Positions 18,307-26,803 of a stretch of DNA of 64,000 nucleotides are shown here, piece by piece. The position numbers and the translations under genes are program-made. Position 1 is the stretch's first letter; each line of letters starts with the position of its first letter. The stretch is taken from contig NZ_MPNT01000007.1 of NCBI RefSeq assembly GCF_001907675.1, positions 62,001 through 126,000 on the forward strand, given 5' to 3'. The notes under the pieces are model-generated. The model had not been told where the DNA came from. It did not search any database and saw only the letters and a program-made list of their open reading frames with translations. The stretch is from Mycobacterium paraffinicum. GTDB lineage: Bacteria > Actinomycetota > Actinomycetes > Mycobacteriales > Mycobacteriaceae.

Positions 18307-18777
18307 ATGACAGACGTATCTATGATCTCGGTCGAGGAAGTCGTTCTCGGGCTGTGGCAGGCGCTCTCGCGGCGGGACTGGGAGGCGGTCAAGACGTTCC
18401 TGTCCGATGACTGCCTCTATGTCGACATGCCGGTGCCGGCGCTGTCGGCGCGCGGACCCGAAGACATCGTCAAGCGGCTGAAGATGGGTCTTGAGCCGTT
18501 GGCGGGCTACGAGAATCACGACGGCGTGCTGGTGTCCAACGGTTCCGACGTGCTCTACGAGCACTCCGAGACATGGACATTCACGACGGGCGAACAAGGT
18601 GTGCTGAGGTTCGTGACGGTCCACAAGGTCGCCTTGCAGGAGGGCGGGGCCAAGGTCACGGTCTGGAAGGACTATTGGGACATGAACTCGTTGGTGGCCT
18701 TCGCTCCCCCGAACCACTTCGAGAACCTCGCGAATGCCGACACCAGCTGGGTTTTCGACGCGAGCGCCTTGGTCTAG
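18307..18777 (+). CDS. Limonene-1,2-epoxide hydrolase-like (NTF2-fold) protein
   Basis: 156 residues from ATG 18307. It has the NTF2/SnoaL-like cone fold of the limonene-epoxide-hydrolase family: LGLWQALSRRDWEAVKTFLSDDCLYVDMPV at the N-terminus, LLVSNGSDVLYEHSETWTF-like strands in the middle, and VTVWKDYWDM as the last strand with the family Asp/Trp. It could open an epoxide or bind a hydrophobic ligand. The final 50 bases of this gene are repeated, imperfectly, at 20401-20450, after the transporter gene. Confidence 0.82.
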   Translation: MTDVSMISVEEVVLGLWQALSRRDWEAVKTFLSDDCLYVDMPVPALSARGPEDIVKRLKMGLEPLAGYENHDGVLVSNGSDVLYEHSETWTFTTGEQGVLRFVTVHKVALQEGGAKVTVWKDYWDMNSLVAFAPPNHFENLANADTSWVFDASALV

Positions 18778-19298
18778 CAGACTCGTTCACTCATTTCTCT
18801 CCTGGTGTGAGCGCACAAGCACTCCCCCAAACTGACGAAGCGGAAGGTCCAGGGCCGGCTAGCCAGACTGAGAAACGCTTCGGCGCCACCAATCACGTTG
18901 TCGCCGTGGCAGGTTGGACAACCGCTTTCAAGTATGTCGGGTCATGGCGGAGGAGGGCGAGATCTCTTCCGATCCGCTTCCTGGGTGCACTGGTTCCGTC
19001 TAGCCAATGAGGCCCCGGCGCGGGGCGGGTCACGCTCGCGATGCTGCGCGATGGCGGTACTCGCGACGAGTAACTGCGGCGCCAAAAAAATCAGAGGTTT
19101 CGGGTGCGGTCGTCTGACGACTTCAGGCCGGGCGCGACAACCGAAGCTGGTTGCACTCGATCACGCGATGCTTACCAAATGGATAGGAAACTCTATCCCC
19201 CGAGGCAACCCAATCTGGCTTCCCGGTCATTCCGGAAGAGTGCTTCGTCGATCACCATTTCCTTCATGACTCGTCATGGATTAGGCAACGACAATGCC
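18778..19298. other. Non-coding stretch in a variable region
   Basis: I see no convincing gene here. Base composition is less GC-rich than in the neighbours, with A-runs (e.g. 19084-19090). Open frames are short and without ribosome sites. The stretch lies between the epoxide-hydrolase-like gene and a transporter that ends in a copy of that gene's 3' end, so it may contain decayed or inserted DNA. Confidence 0.45.
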
Positions 19299-19490
19299 AT
19301 GACCGCCAGTAGGTTCCACCGGTCGACTGCCGTCGACCAGCAGAACCCTCTCCGCGTGGCGCTCTCCAGGAGCTTCCGGGCCGCCTTCATCGTGGCTGTG
19401 ACTGGGGGCACCTTGGCTGGGACCGCGCTGGTCCTGTGGCTGTTGAAAGCGCTCGCGACGAGTAGCTACGGCGTCTACTTCGGGGTCTAG
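19299..19490 (+). CDS. Possible small single-span membrane protein
   Basis: 63 residues from ATG 19299 (ATG 19266 would give 74). A polar basic start (TASRFHRSTAVDQQN, then RVALSRSFR) is followed by one clear hydrophobic helix (AAFIVAVTGGTLAGTALVLWLL), and the chain ends in VYFGV. It ends 33 bases before the transporter gene on the same strand. The membrane-protein pattern supports a real gene, but there is no good ribosome site and I recognise no family. Confidence 0.4.
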   Translation: MTASRFHRSTAVDQQNPLRVALSRSFRAAFIVAVTGGTLAGTALVLWLLKALATSSYGVYFGV

Positions 19491-19523
19491 CCCGAAGTGA
19501 TCTCGGCATCTTGAGGAGGTCCC

Positions 19524-20633
19524 GTGTTGAAGTCGGAGATCGCGGTTGTGCTCGCCCTGTGCGCCGCGCTGGCATCCGCGATCGGCGCCGTGAGCCGTCA
19601 ACGGTCCGCGCATGAGGTCGCCGACGAACCAGTCGGCCACTGGGAATTGTTCCGCATGTCGTTGCGCGACACCCGGTGGTGGATTGGCGGCGGGGGAGCC
19701 GTTGCCAACTACAGCCTGCAAGCCGCCGCGCTGGCGGTCGGGTCGGTGATGTTGGTGACGGCGCTGCAGGTGACGGCGCTGCTATTCGCCTTGCCGGTGA
19801 ATGCGCGGCTGACCCATCAGCGGGTGACCCGCCGGCAGTGGATGTGGGCGACGGTGCTCGCCGTCGCTTTGGCGGTGGTCGTCACCGTTGGAGACCCGAA
19901 GGCCGGACAGTCGCAGGGGTCGCTGACAACCTGGACTGTGGTGGCCCTGGTGTGGGGTCCGCTACTGGTGTTCTGTGTCCTGGGTGCGCGCATTTGGCCC
20001 GGTCCGCGTGCGGCGGTACTGCTGGCGGTGGTGGCCGGTTCGTCGCTGGCCCTGTTCGCGGTGCTAACCAAAGCCGTCGTCGCGGCGGCCGGACATGGTT
20101 TCGGGGCGCTGCTGTGCGCGCCGGAATTCTATGTCTGGATACTGGCGGCGTTGGCGGGGATGGTCTTTCAGCAGTCCTCGTTTCGCGCTGGTGCGCTGAC
20201 CGCCTCAATGCCGTCGGTGACCGTGGCCAAACCAGCCGTGGCATCGGTTCTGGGCATCGTGGTGCTCGGCGAGACCCTCAAGGCCAATGGTGTGGGCATG
20301 ATCGTCATGGCATCGGCGGCGATAGTGGTGATTGTCGCGATAGTGGCTCTAGCCCGCGGCGAGGCCCACACGCGGACGTTCAGCGAGCAAAACGCGGACA
20401 CCTCGCCGATGCCGACACCAGCTGGGTTTTCGGCGCGACGGCCTTGGTCTGACGTTAATCCCCTTGCACTACAAGATGTTCGGCGATGCCGGCGCTTGGC
20501 ATCCGGGTGGTCACCCCTCGTCCTTCGTCCATCCGGTCGCTGCCAGCGGCGCCGGTCATCGCCGATCGCTACAAGTACTGCTGGACTCCCCCGTGTCCAT
20601 GACACGTGCCGCCTGAATGCGGGTGTTCGCTGA
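19524..20633 (+). CDS. Drug/metabolite transporter (DMT) family permease with abnormal C-terminus
   Basis: The frame gives 369 residues from GTG 19524, with TTGAGGAGGT upstream. About ten hydrophobic helices fill residues 1-285 (e.g. SEIAVVLALCAALASAIGAVS at the start; IVVIVAIVALARG as the last), the layout of an EamA/DMT permease. From about residue 290 (after EAHTRTFSEQ) the sequence becomes polar and arginine-rich and no longer membrane-like. This tail reads, out of frame, through a copy of the 3' end of the epoxide-hydrolase-like gene (20401-20452) and overlaps the convergent DUF3761 gene. The native stop seems to have been lost by a rearrangement. The substrate is unknown. Confidence 0.78.
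   Translation: MLKSEIAVVLALCAALASAIGAVSRQRSAHEVADEPVGHWELFRMSLRDTRWWIGGGGAVANYSLQAAALAVGSVMLVTALQVTALLFALPVNARLTHQRVTRRQWMWATVLAVALAVVVTVGDPKAGQSQGSLTTWTVVALVWGPLLVFCVLGARIWPGPRAAVLLAVVAGSSLALFAVLTKAVVAAAGHGFGALLCAPEFYVWILAALAGMVFQQSSFRAGALTASMPSVTVAKPAVASVLGIVVLGETLKANGVGMIVMASAAIVVIVAIVALARGEAHTRTFSEQNADTSPMPTPAGFSARRPWSDVNPLALQDVRRCRRLASGWSPLVLRPSGRCQRRRSSPIATSTAGLPRVHDTCRLNAGVR
20401..20452 (+). pseudogene. Remnant 3' end of an epoxide-hydrolase-like gene
   Basis: 20401-20450 matches 18726-18775, the end of the epoxide-hydrolase-like gene, at 45 of 50 bases. In that frame it reads LADADTSWVFGATALV and stop, against LANADTSWVFDASALV and stop in the intact gene. Nothing upstream matches, so only the last ~17 codons remain. 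It lies inside the transporter open frame but in a different phase. Confidence 0.8.
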
Positions 20634-20817
20634 ACGACCAGCTGCCGTCCACGCATTGCGCGGTGGCACCCGGCGGCTGTGACGGGCCCTGCTGCGGATA
20701 CGGCACGCAGTCACCGGAACTGGCGATATAACAGCCGGGAGACGAGTAGGCCGGTGCCGCCATCCCACCGGCGGCTGCCGCGACGGCCGCGGCGACAAGA
20801 GTTGCTCGGAACAACAT
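20569..20817 (-). CDS. Small secreted protein, DUF3761-like
   Basis: 82 residues from ATG 20817. A signal peptide (residues 1-25, FRATLVAAAVAAAAGGMAAPAYS) is followed by a short cysteine-rich domain: PGCYIASSGDC, then ATAQCVDGSWSFSEHPHSGGTCHGHGGV. The last motif (DGS-S-S-HP-GTC-HGGV) is the hallmark of DUF3761. Four cysteines suggest two disulphides. Its 3' end overlaps the extended tail of the transporter frame by 65 bases. Function unknown. Confidence 0.85.
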   Translation of the reverse strand: MLFRATLVAAAVAAAAGGMAAPAYSSPGCYIASSGDCVPYPQQGPSQPPGATAQCVDGSWSFSEHPHSGGTCHGHGGVQQYL

Positions 20818-20928
20818 GCCCCCAAACCCTTTCCTGTTTGATGTGTTTGGTGACGTTGCCCGATTCGTCGATCGGAGCGTATGCCGACGGGCAGTTGATC
20901 ACATCGGGAATTGAAGAAATTCCCGGGA

Positions 20929-22965
20929 TCAGTCCGCCAGTCCATGCAGCACGAAGACCTCGACCGCGTCGCGCTTGCCCTTCACCTGCACTGAACCCCG
21001 GCTGCTGACCCGGGCGGCGCACCCAAGCGCCGCCGCGGTGCTCGCGCCGAGTATCACCTGGCCGGGCTCGGCGAGGCTCTCCAGCCGCGCGGCCAGGTTC
21101 ATGGCGTCCCCGATAGCGGTGAAGCTTCGCATCTGCGGGGCGCCGATGTTGCCTACCAGCGCCGGCCCGGTGTTGACGCCGACCCGAAAGCGTGGCCAGT
21201 CGGGATGCCCGGCGGCCGCCTCCTCGACGGCGGCGTGCAGGGCAATCGCGGCGTGGGCGGCCCGCATCGCGTGATCGGGTTGGCGCATCGGAGCGCCCCA
21301 GAGCGCCATCACCGCGTCGCCGACGAACTGCAAGACGGTGCCGCCGCCGTCGAGGATGACCGGAACGATCGCCCCGAAGTAGGTGTTCAGCATCGTGACC
21401 ACCCGGTCGGGTGAGGTGGCTTCGGCGAAGCCCGTGAACCCGTGCAGGTCCGCCATCAGCACCGTCACCTCCGTGATGGCACCACCCAGCCCCGCCTGAT
21501 CCGGATCGGCCAGCAGCGCGGTGGCCACGGCGGGCGACATGTAGCTGCGGAACAAGCCGTCCAGATCGCGATAGAGCCGGGCGTTTTCCAATGCGATGGA
21601 CGACTGGGCGGCAAACGACCGCAGCAGCGCGACGTCGGCTTCGGCGAACTCGCCGCCCGGTCGATACGCCTCGATCACGCCGGCGACCTGACCCTTGACG
21701 AGTAGGGGAAGCTCGAGCGCGCCGTCGTCGGCCGCGTCGTTTGGAAAGGCGAGGCCGCCGGAACGCATGAGCCCCAGCCGAAATCGGTCACCCGGGAAGG
21801 CGTCCGCGATCGCCGCCATCACCCGCTCGAGGAGCGCGTCCTCGTCCTGAATGATGCTGGACGCCTGACCCAGATCGACGAGTGCGCCGAGCTTGCGGAC
21901 ACGCTCACGCTCGGAGCCGAGTGCTTCCGCGCCGCGTTTGAGCACCGCAACCTGTTGCTCGGACAGCTCGAACCTGTCGGCGAGCGCGGCGGCCGCGGCA
22001 CCCGGCGCCACCGGTTCGCCATGTTCCCTGCGCTGCAGAATGTCGACCATCGCCTCCAATGCGGCTGCGTAGTCCTGGCGGAGGGCGGCGATGGTCTGCT
22101 GGGTGGCCAGCGCATCGAACAACCCCGTTGTCGAGCCTTCGCGGCGGAACTGGACACGGGCGCTGTAGGCGATGAAGCAGAAGGCCGTTGTCATGAGCAG
22201 GTGCCACAGCCACCAGGAGGCATGCCAACTCATCCCGAACGCCAACGCCACAGCCGCCTCGGCCAGCAGGACGAAGGCGGTCAGCACCGACATGACGACC
22301 ACCGCGGGGCGCCGGCGGTAGAGGGGAAGGTACGCGAGTGCGGCCAAGGCGAACAGCGCGCTGCCGGTCAGGGCGGCGAGCTGTTCCACCCGCTCGACCA
22401 GCAGCTGATCCGGCAGTCTGTCGAGCAGACCGGACCCGATCACCACTGCGCTTGACGCCATCAATGCCCACGTCAGCAGCGACAACGCGCGACGCGACGA
22501 CCAAAGCGTGGCGCTTCTGGCCGGGGTGAACTTGATCGCCGACGCCAGCGCCACCGCCCCCGACAACACCAGACCCAGGCGGGTCGGCAGCATGAACTCG
22601 GCATCGGAGGTGTTCAGCAGTACACCGGGCGTGACGAGGGCGTGCACCCCGAAAAAGCCGGCGGTCGTCGTGAACACGAGTGACACCAACCAAAGGCGAG
22701 CGTCGTCCCGAGCGCGAGCCGCCCGGGAGATCAGGACGCCCAACACCACGCTGACCACGGAAGCGGTCAGTACCAGGACGAAGTGCGCTACCCGGTTGTC
22801 CCATTCCAGATCGACCCTCGGTTGATCGAGCAGCAGCCACAGCGCCAGCATCGGCAACGCCATGTGCATGAGCCAGTTCGCCGTGCGCACCCGCGATCCG
22901 CGGCGTGAGTCCACACTTGGCTTCGTACGGTCCATCGGCCGTACCAACGCAACCAGTGACCGCAT
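20929..22965 (-). CDS. Membrane-bound class III nucleotidyl cyclase with GAF domain
   Basis: 678 residues. Residues ~30-275 hold about seven hydrophobic helices. A helical linker and a GAF domain (roughly 330-480, ending in FAAQSSIALENARLYRDLD) follow. The C-terminal class III cyclase domain runs from about 495. Metal-binding aspartates are in TVLMADLHGFTGF and FVGDAVMALWG, and the transition-state Asn/Arg in GDAMNLAARLES are present. The two residues that normally specify adenine are altered: Gln replaces Lys in TVLQFVGD, and Ser replaces Asp in MRSFTAIGD. It may therefore make a product other than cAMP, or be weak. A 17-base duplication lies between it and the upstream gene. Confidence 0.92.
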   Translation of the reverse strand: MRSLVALVRPMDRTKPSVDSRRGSRVRTANWLMHMALPMLALWLLLDQPRVDLEWDNRVAHFVLVLTASVVSVVLGVLISRAARARDDARLWLVSLVFTTTAGFFGVHALVTPGVLLNTSDAEFMLPTRLGLVLSGAVALASAIKFTPARSATLWSSRRALSLLTWALMASSAVVIGSGLLDRLPDQLLVERVEQLAALTGSALFALAALAYLPLYRRRPAVVVMSVLTAFVLLAEAAVALAFGMSWHASWWLWHLLMTTAFCFIAYSARVQFRREGSTTGLFDALATQQTIAALRQDYAAALEAMVDILQRREHGEPVAPGAAAAALADRFELSEQQVAVLKRGAEALGSERERVRKLGALVDLGQASSIIQDEDALLERVMAAIADAFPGDRFRLGLMRSGGLAFPNDAADDGALELPLLVKGQVAGVIEAYRPGGEFAEADVALLRSFAAQSSIALENARLYRDLDGLFRSYMSPAVATALLADPDQAGLGGAITEVTVLMADLHGFTGFAEATSPDRVVTMLNTYFGAIVPVILDGGGTVLQFVGDAVMALWGAPMRQPDHAMRAAHAAIALHAAVEEAAAGHPDWPRFRVGVNTGPALVGNIGAPQMRSFTAIGDAMNLAARLESLAEPGQVILGASTAAALGCAARVSSRGSVQVKGKRDAVEVFVLHGLAD

Positions 22966-22966
22966 T

Positions 22967-23000
22967 TATTCGGCTATGACTCGTATTCGGCTATGACTCG
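22967..23000 (-). repeat. Two tandem 17-base units across a stop codon
   Basis: TATTCGGCTATGACTCG occurs at 22967-22983 and again at 22984-23000 without change. The second unit contains the TAG stop (22991-22993, minus strand) of the SRPBCC gene, and the first leads to the start of the cyclase gene. Confidence 0.92.
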
Positions 23001-23425
23001 GACAGTTCCCTGAGGCGTTTCAGCGTTTCGGCGAGCCTGCGTCCCACCTGCCGCACGGCGATCCGGTCGGCGATGTACCCGACGATGCCCCCGGGCGCCT
23101 GATACGACAGCCGGAACGTGACCTTCGTGCAGCCTTCGCCCGCGTCGCGCAACCGAATCCGCCCGCGCAGCGTGACGCCGGTGATGCCGACCCAGGCCAG
23201 ATCGCGACCGTCGTCGAACTCGACCACCTCGATGAGACCGCCCACCGGAACCGAGCCGATCTTCCAGTGCACCGTGTAGCGGGCGCCGACCCCCGGCGGC
23301 GCGTCGTTCGACGACTCCCAGCGCTCCAGGCTGCTCATGAACGACGGGTAGCAGTCCGGGTCGCTGACGATCTTCCACACGGCGGACCGGTCGGCCTTGA
23401 TGACGCAGCGGCGTTCGACGCGCAT
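22991..23425 (-). CDS. SRPBCC (polyketide cyclase/START-like) family protein
   Basis: 144 residues from ATG 23425. It starts RVERRCVIKADRSAVWKIVSDPDCYPSFM, the typical SRPBCC entry (strand then VW-x-ivsDp). A lipid-binding cavity is expected; the ligand is unknown. Its start codon shares one base with the stop codon of the acyltransferase gene (TGATG), so translation is coupled, suggesting joint action on lipids. The pairing recalls Rv1919c/Rv1920 of M. tuberculosis, from memory. Confidence 0.87.
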   Translation of the reverse strand: MRVERRCVIKADRSAVWKIVSDPDCYPSFMSSLERWESSNDAPPGVGARYTVHWKIGSVPVGGLIEVVEFDDGRDLAWVGITGVTLRGRIRLRDAGEGCTKVTFRLSYQAPGGIVGYIADRIAVRQVGRRLAETLKRLRELSES

Positions 23426-24258
23426 CAGCCGATCACCGGGAATCGCCGTTCGGCGGCCAGTCGGTCGACCCCGCCCTGCAGGCTGGCCATCACCTTGTCG
23501 TGCACCGCCTGGTCGTCACCGTCGACCTCGATCGGGTGTTGGACCTCGATCACGATCTTGGTGGGCAACGGGATGTGGCCCGCCAGGTCGCTGATGTTCA
23601 GTCCCCAGGGCAGTGCCAGCGATATCGGGACGCTCTTGAGGCGAAGCAGCTTGTCGGCCATCAGCAGTTTGGCCAGCCACTGCCCACGGTTCAGGAATAG
23701 CGCGCTTTCCTGGCCGCCGACGCTGGCGACCGGCACGATCGGCACCCCGGCCTCGCGGGCCAGCCGCACGTAGCCCATCCGGCCGCCGAAGTCGACCTTG
23801 TGGCGCTCCCACGAGGGCCGGAACACCTCGTAGTCGCCGCCGGGGTAGACCAGCAGCGCGGCACCGGAATCCAGCGCGAGGCGCGCGTTCTCGGGGTTGG
23901 CGGCGACGGTGCCGAATTTGCGCAACCAGCCCAGGGGCGGTGCGGAGACGACGAGGTTGTGGGCCAACTGGTAGAAGGGCCGCTCGACGCCGAAGTAGGA
24001 GCAGAACGCCAGCGTGAACACGAAGGTGTCGGGTGGCACGTTGCCGCCGCTGTGGTTGCCGACCAACAGCACCGGGCCCTCGGCCGGGATGCGGTCCAGG
24101 CCCCGCACGTCCGCCCGGAAGTAGAACGACGCCAGCAGCCAGGTCCCGGGCAGCTGGTCGCGGATGTAGTCGGGGTCCCGCTGATCGAGGTCGGCCTTGG
24201 GCACCCACGACACGACCTTGTCCCGGGCCCACTCCAAGACGCCCTTCACGGTCGCCAT
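23425..24258 (-). CDS. Lysophospholipid/diacylglycerol acyltransferase-like protein
   Basis: 277 residues from ATG 24258. The PlsC-type acyltransferase block I is NHSGG followed by NVPPD (near residue 67), typical of the MGAT-like LPLAT branch. Block III (YPGGDYEVFRP) and block IV (GVPIVPVASVGGQE) follow. It should transfer a fatty acyl group to a glycerolipid at the membrane. Its stop overlaps the start of the SRPBCC gene by one base. A hairpin (24272-24288) separates it from the amidohydrolase gene upstream. Confidence 0.9.
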   Translation of the reverse strand: MATVKGVLEWARDKVVSWVPKADLDQRDPDYIRDQLPGTWLLASFYFRADVRGLDRIPAEGPVLLVGNHSGGNVPPDTFVFTLAFCSYFGVERPFYQLAHNLVVSAPPLGWLRKFGTVAANPENARLALDSGAALLVYPGGDYEVFRPSWERHKVDFGGRMGYVRLAREAGVPIVPVASVGGQESALFLNRGQWLAKLLMADKLLRLKSVPISLALPWGLNISDLAGHIPLPTKIVIEVQHPIEVDGDDQAVHDKVMASLQGGVDRLAAERRFPVIG

Positions 24259-24271
24259 AATCGCCCGTATA

Positions 24272-24288
24272 CCCCGGTGTCACCGGGG
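24272..24288. terminator. Hairpin following the amidohydrolase gene
   Basis: CCCCGGT and ACCGGGG form a 7-bp stem with a 3-base loop, immediately after the stop codon of the amidohydrolase (minus strand) and before the acyltransferase start. There is no T tract. It would end the glnA3-amidohydrolase transcript. Confidence 0.5.
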
Positions 24289-24289
24289 G

Positions 24290-25399
24290 TCAAACGCGGT
24301 ACAGGCCTGCGGCGTTGTCGTGCGCGATCAGGTCGACCACCCGGATGGCGTCGGGCTCGCTCCAGTCGCCGTCGACCACGAATTCGCGCACCACGCGATG
24401 AATTGCCCTGCGCCACAAGGCCGCACCGAGAAAGTGGAGTTCCGCGGGACCGAACCCGTCCGACGAGTAGAGAACCTTGTCGAAGGGAGCCAGTTCCAGC
24501 AGCCGCGCGACGAACGCCGGCGACCGAGCCCCCAGCTGGTTCACGCTCAGCCCGCCGTCGACGTAGACGTGGTTGAAGGCCTGCGCCAGGTACCCGGCCT
24601 CGCGCTCGTAGGGGTAGCAATGCAGCAGCACGATCGGGGTGTCCCCGGACTGCCGCAGGAAGTCGAGCAGCAGCAGCGGGTTGGTCTTGTGCAGGTCGCA
24701 GTCCCGGTCGCCGAGGCCGACGTGGAATTGCAGGGGCTTGCCCAGTCGCAGCGCCTGATGCAGCCCGAACCGCAGCAGCACACGGTCCTGTAACCGGGTG
24801 CCACCCCGATCGCGCCACCGGCCGGCCGCCTCGGCGACCTGAGCCGGCTCCGGCTCGCTCAGGTCGCCGTCGAACCCGCCCCGGTAGGCCAGGATCGACT
24901 TGGTGGCGACGGCCGTCGCGGCGCGCCGGTGCAAGATGTCCTCGAACGCCGTCGCGTAGTCGCCGGACGCCCGCGCGGCCTGCTCGGCGACCTGCTCGAG
25001 GCGGATCACCTCGTGAGCGCGGTTGCCGGACAACTCGGCCATGTCGGCGGGGTCGGCGGTGTCCACGCCGATCCCGGTGTCCACCAACCAGTCGCTCACC
25101 CCCGCGGCCGGCAGGAACCTGTGGGCCAGTTCCGCCTCGCCCAACTGGCCGCGGCGCTCCCAATATGAGTGCGGGTCAGCGTGTTTCGGGAGACCGAGGA
25201 TGGGGCCGCAGTGGGCGCGCACGGCGAAGCCGAGTTGAGTGTCGAATCCGGAGCCGACGATGGGTTCGGTGTTGGCCTCGTTGAGCGCGTTTTCGAACCG
25301 ATGCCGGTCCCCCGCGGTCGTCCAGCAACCATGGACGTGCTGATCGATCAGGGTCACGTTGTCGATGTGCTCGGCCAGCGCGCGAGGATCGGAAGCCAT
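24290..25399 (-). CDS. Amidohydrolase family protein linked to glnA3
   Basis: 369 residues from ATG 25399. The TIM-barrel metal site begins with DQHVHG (HxH) near residue 17, then GKPLQFHVGLGD, PIVLLHCYPYE and KVLYSSDGFG with the final Asp. It matches the M. tuberculosis neighbour of glnA3 (Rv1879). This protein and glutamine-synthetase-like proteins are found fused in FluG-type proteins and as pairs in amine catabolism. It starts 10 bases after the end of glnA3. I infer that the pair makes and then hydrolyses a gamma-glutamyl conjugate; the amine is unknown. Confidence 0.88.
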   Translation of the reverse strand: MASDPRALAEHIDNVTLIDQHVHGCWTTAGDRHRFENALNEANTEPIVGSGFDTQLGFAVRAHCGPILGLPKHADPHSYWERRGQLGEAELAHRFLPAAGVSDWLVDTGIGVDTADPADMAELSGNRAHEVIRLEQVAEQAARASGDYATAFEDILHRRAATAVATKSILAYRGGFDGDLSEPEPAQVAEAAGRWRDRGGTRLQDRVLLRFGLHQALRLGKPLQFHVGLGDRDCDLHKTNPLLLLDFLRQSGDTPIVLLHCYPYEREAGYLAQAFNHVYVDGGLSVNQLGARSPAFVARLLELAPFDKVLYSSDGFGPAELHFLGAALWRRAIHRVVREFVVDGDWSEPDAIRVVDLIAHDNAAGLYRV

Positions 25400-25409
25400 G
25401 GGGCGCCTG

Positions 25410-26771
25410 TCACAGGCTCCAGGCCATGCGGAACTTGTCCGCCAGTTGCTCGGGGTCCAGGTCGCCGTATCGCTCGTGCTCGAGCGTGCGGACGGCGACC
25501 ACCATGTCGACCGCGGCATTGCCGAGGAGTTTTCGCATCAGCTTCGAATCATTCAGGGCGGCAATCACTTCGGCCTGGTCTCGATGCAGGCTCAGGATGC
25601 CGTCGCGTTCGCGTTCGGAGGCGGCGAGGTCCGCCGGGTCGATCGTGACCTCCGGGGGCAGCTGTGCTCGGCGTTCGATTCCATCCAGCGCCAGCCCCAG
25701 GATCGCCGCCGACGCCAGGTAGGGGTTCGCGGAGGGGTCGACGATCTTCACTTCGACGTTTCCGCCGCGCGGGTTGCCCGGCCCACCGGTGATGAATCGG
25801 ACCGCGGCCTCGCGGTTTTCGGTTCCCCAGCACGCGTACGCGCCGGCCCAGTTGCCGGGATGCATGCGCAGGCCGGACACGATCGACCCGCACAGCACGC
25901 CCTGCGCCTCCGGTAGCCCGTGCACCACCCCGGCAACCGCGTTCTCCCCCACGGCCGTCATGCCCCGGGCGCCGGCGCCGTCGGAGAACAGCGGCTCGTC
26001 GGACATCGTCAGCGAAAAGTGTTGATGGGCACCGGAGCCCACGCCGTTGGCGAAGGGCGCCGGCGACAGGCTGATGCGCAACCCGTGGCGGCGGGCCACC
26101 CGCCCGATGACGAGGCGCAGCAGCACCAGCTGGTCGGCGGCGGCCACCGGTGGCTGCGGCGCCACGGACAGCTCGAATTGGTTGGCCCCGTACTCGGGGT
26201 GGAACTGCTCGATCGCGATGCCCGCCGCGCCGGCCGACCGGGTGACGTCGCGGACGAACGCCTCATGTTCCAGGACGCCGGCAAGGCCGTACTGCGCCCA
26301 CAGCGTCGACGGGAGGCGCTCACCGTCGGGGGCCACCAGCAGGAATTCGACCTCGTGCCCGACCACCGCCTCGACTCCGGCTTCGGCGAGCGCGGTTTCG
26401 ACCCGGCTCAGCGTGCCGCGGGCGCAGGCGGGGACGGGCGCGCCCTCCTGGGAGAAGAATGCGGCGGGCGCCCACGCCAGGCCGTCGCCGACGATGCGCA
26501 GGGCGGACAGGTCGATGCGGAGCCGCTGGTCGCCGATCACGCCGACATCGCGGGTGAAGGCGATGCCGCTCTGATCGATCGCGAAGGCGTGCCACGAGGG
26601 GCTGGCCCCGAGGCCGGGATCGGCGAAGGTGTTGGTCCGCCGGATCGGGACCGTCTTGGCCAGGGTGAGCCCGGCGGGATTTACGACGGTGCCGACGACG
26701 GTGTCGACGCCCTCGGACTCCAGCTGGGCGATCGCCGCGGCGGCAAGCGGTGTGCCGGTCATGGCAGTCAT
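25410..26771 (-). CDS. glnA3: Glutamine synthetase-like protein GlnA3
   Basis: 453 residues from ATG 26771 (ATG 26762 is an alternative). M. tuberculosis GlnA3 (Rv1878) is about 450. Glutamine synthetase landmarks: VGHEVEFLLV (metal Glu), NGVGSGAHQHFSL (ATP/metal), NREAAVRFI (glutamate binding) and GNVEVKI (C-terminal metal Glu). The N-terminal beta-grasp region is present. The GlnA3 group is not the main ammonium-assimilating enzyme; relatives glutamylate polyamines or ethanolamine. Pairing with the amidohydrolase supports an amine-detoxification role here, by inference. Confidence 0.92.
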   Translation of the reverse strand: MTAMTGTPLAAAAIAQLESEGVDTVVGTVVNPAGLTLAKTVPIRRTNTFADPGLGASPSWHAFAIDQSGIAFTRDVGVIGDQRLRIDLSALRIVGDGLAWAPAAFFSQEGAPVPACARGTLSRVETALAEAGVEAVVGHEVEFLLVAPDGERLPSTLWAQYGLAGVLEHEAFVRDVTRSAGAAGIAIEQFHPEYGANQFELSVAPQPPVAAADQLVLLRLVIGRVARRHGLRISLSPAPFANGVGSGAHQHFSLTMSDEPLFSDGAGARGMTAVGENAVAGVVHGLPEAQGVLCGSIVSGLRMHPGNWAGAYACWGTENREAAVRFITGGPGNPRGGNVEVKIVDPSANPYLASAAILGLALDGIERRAQLPPEVTIDPADLAASERERDGILSLHRDQAEVIAALNDSKLMRKLLGNAAVDMVVAVRTLEHERYGDLDPEQLADKFRMAWSL

Positions 26772-26803
26772 TGTGCAGGGTCGGGAGGCCCGGGCTCGCC
26801 AAT

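Noticed and set aside
18778..19298. tRNA or small RNA gene in the non-coding stretch
   Set aside because: No cloverleaf or terminator-linked hairpin could be drawn by eye; the sequence only shows lower GC and short open frames.
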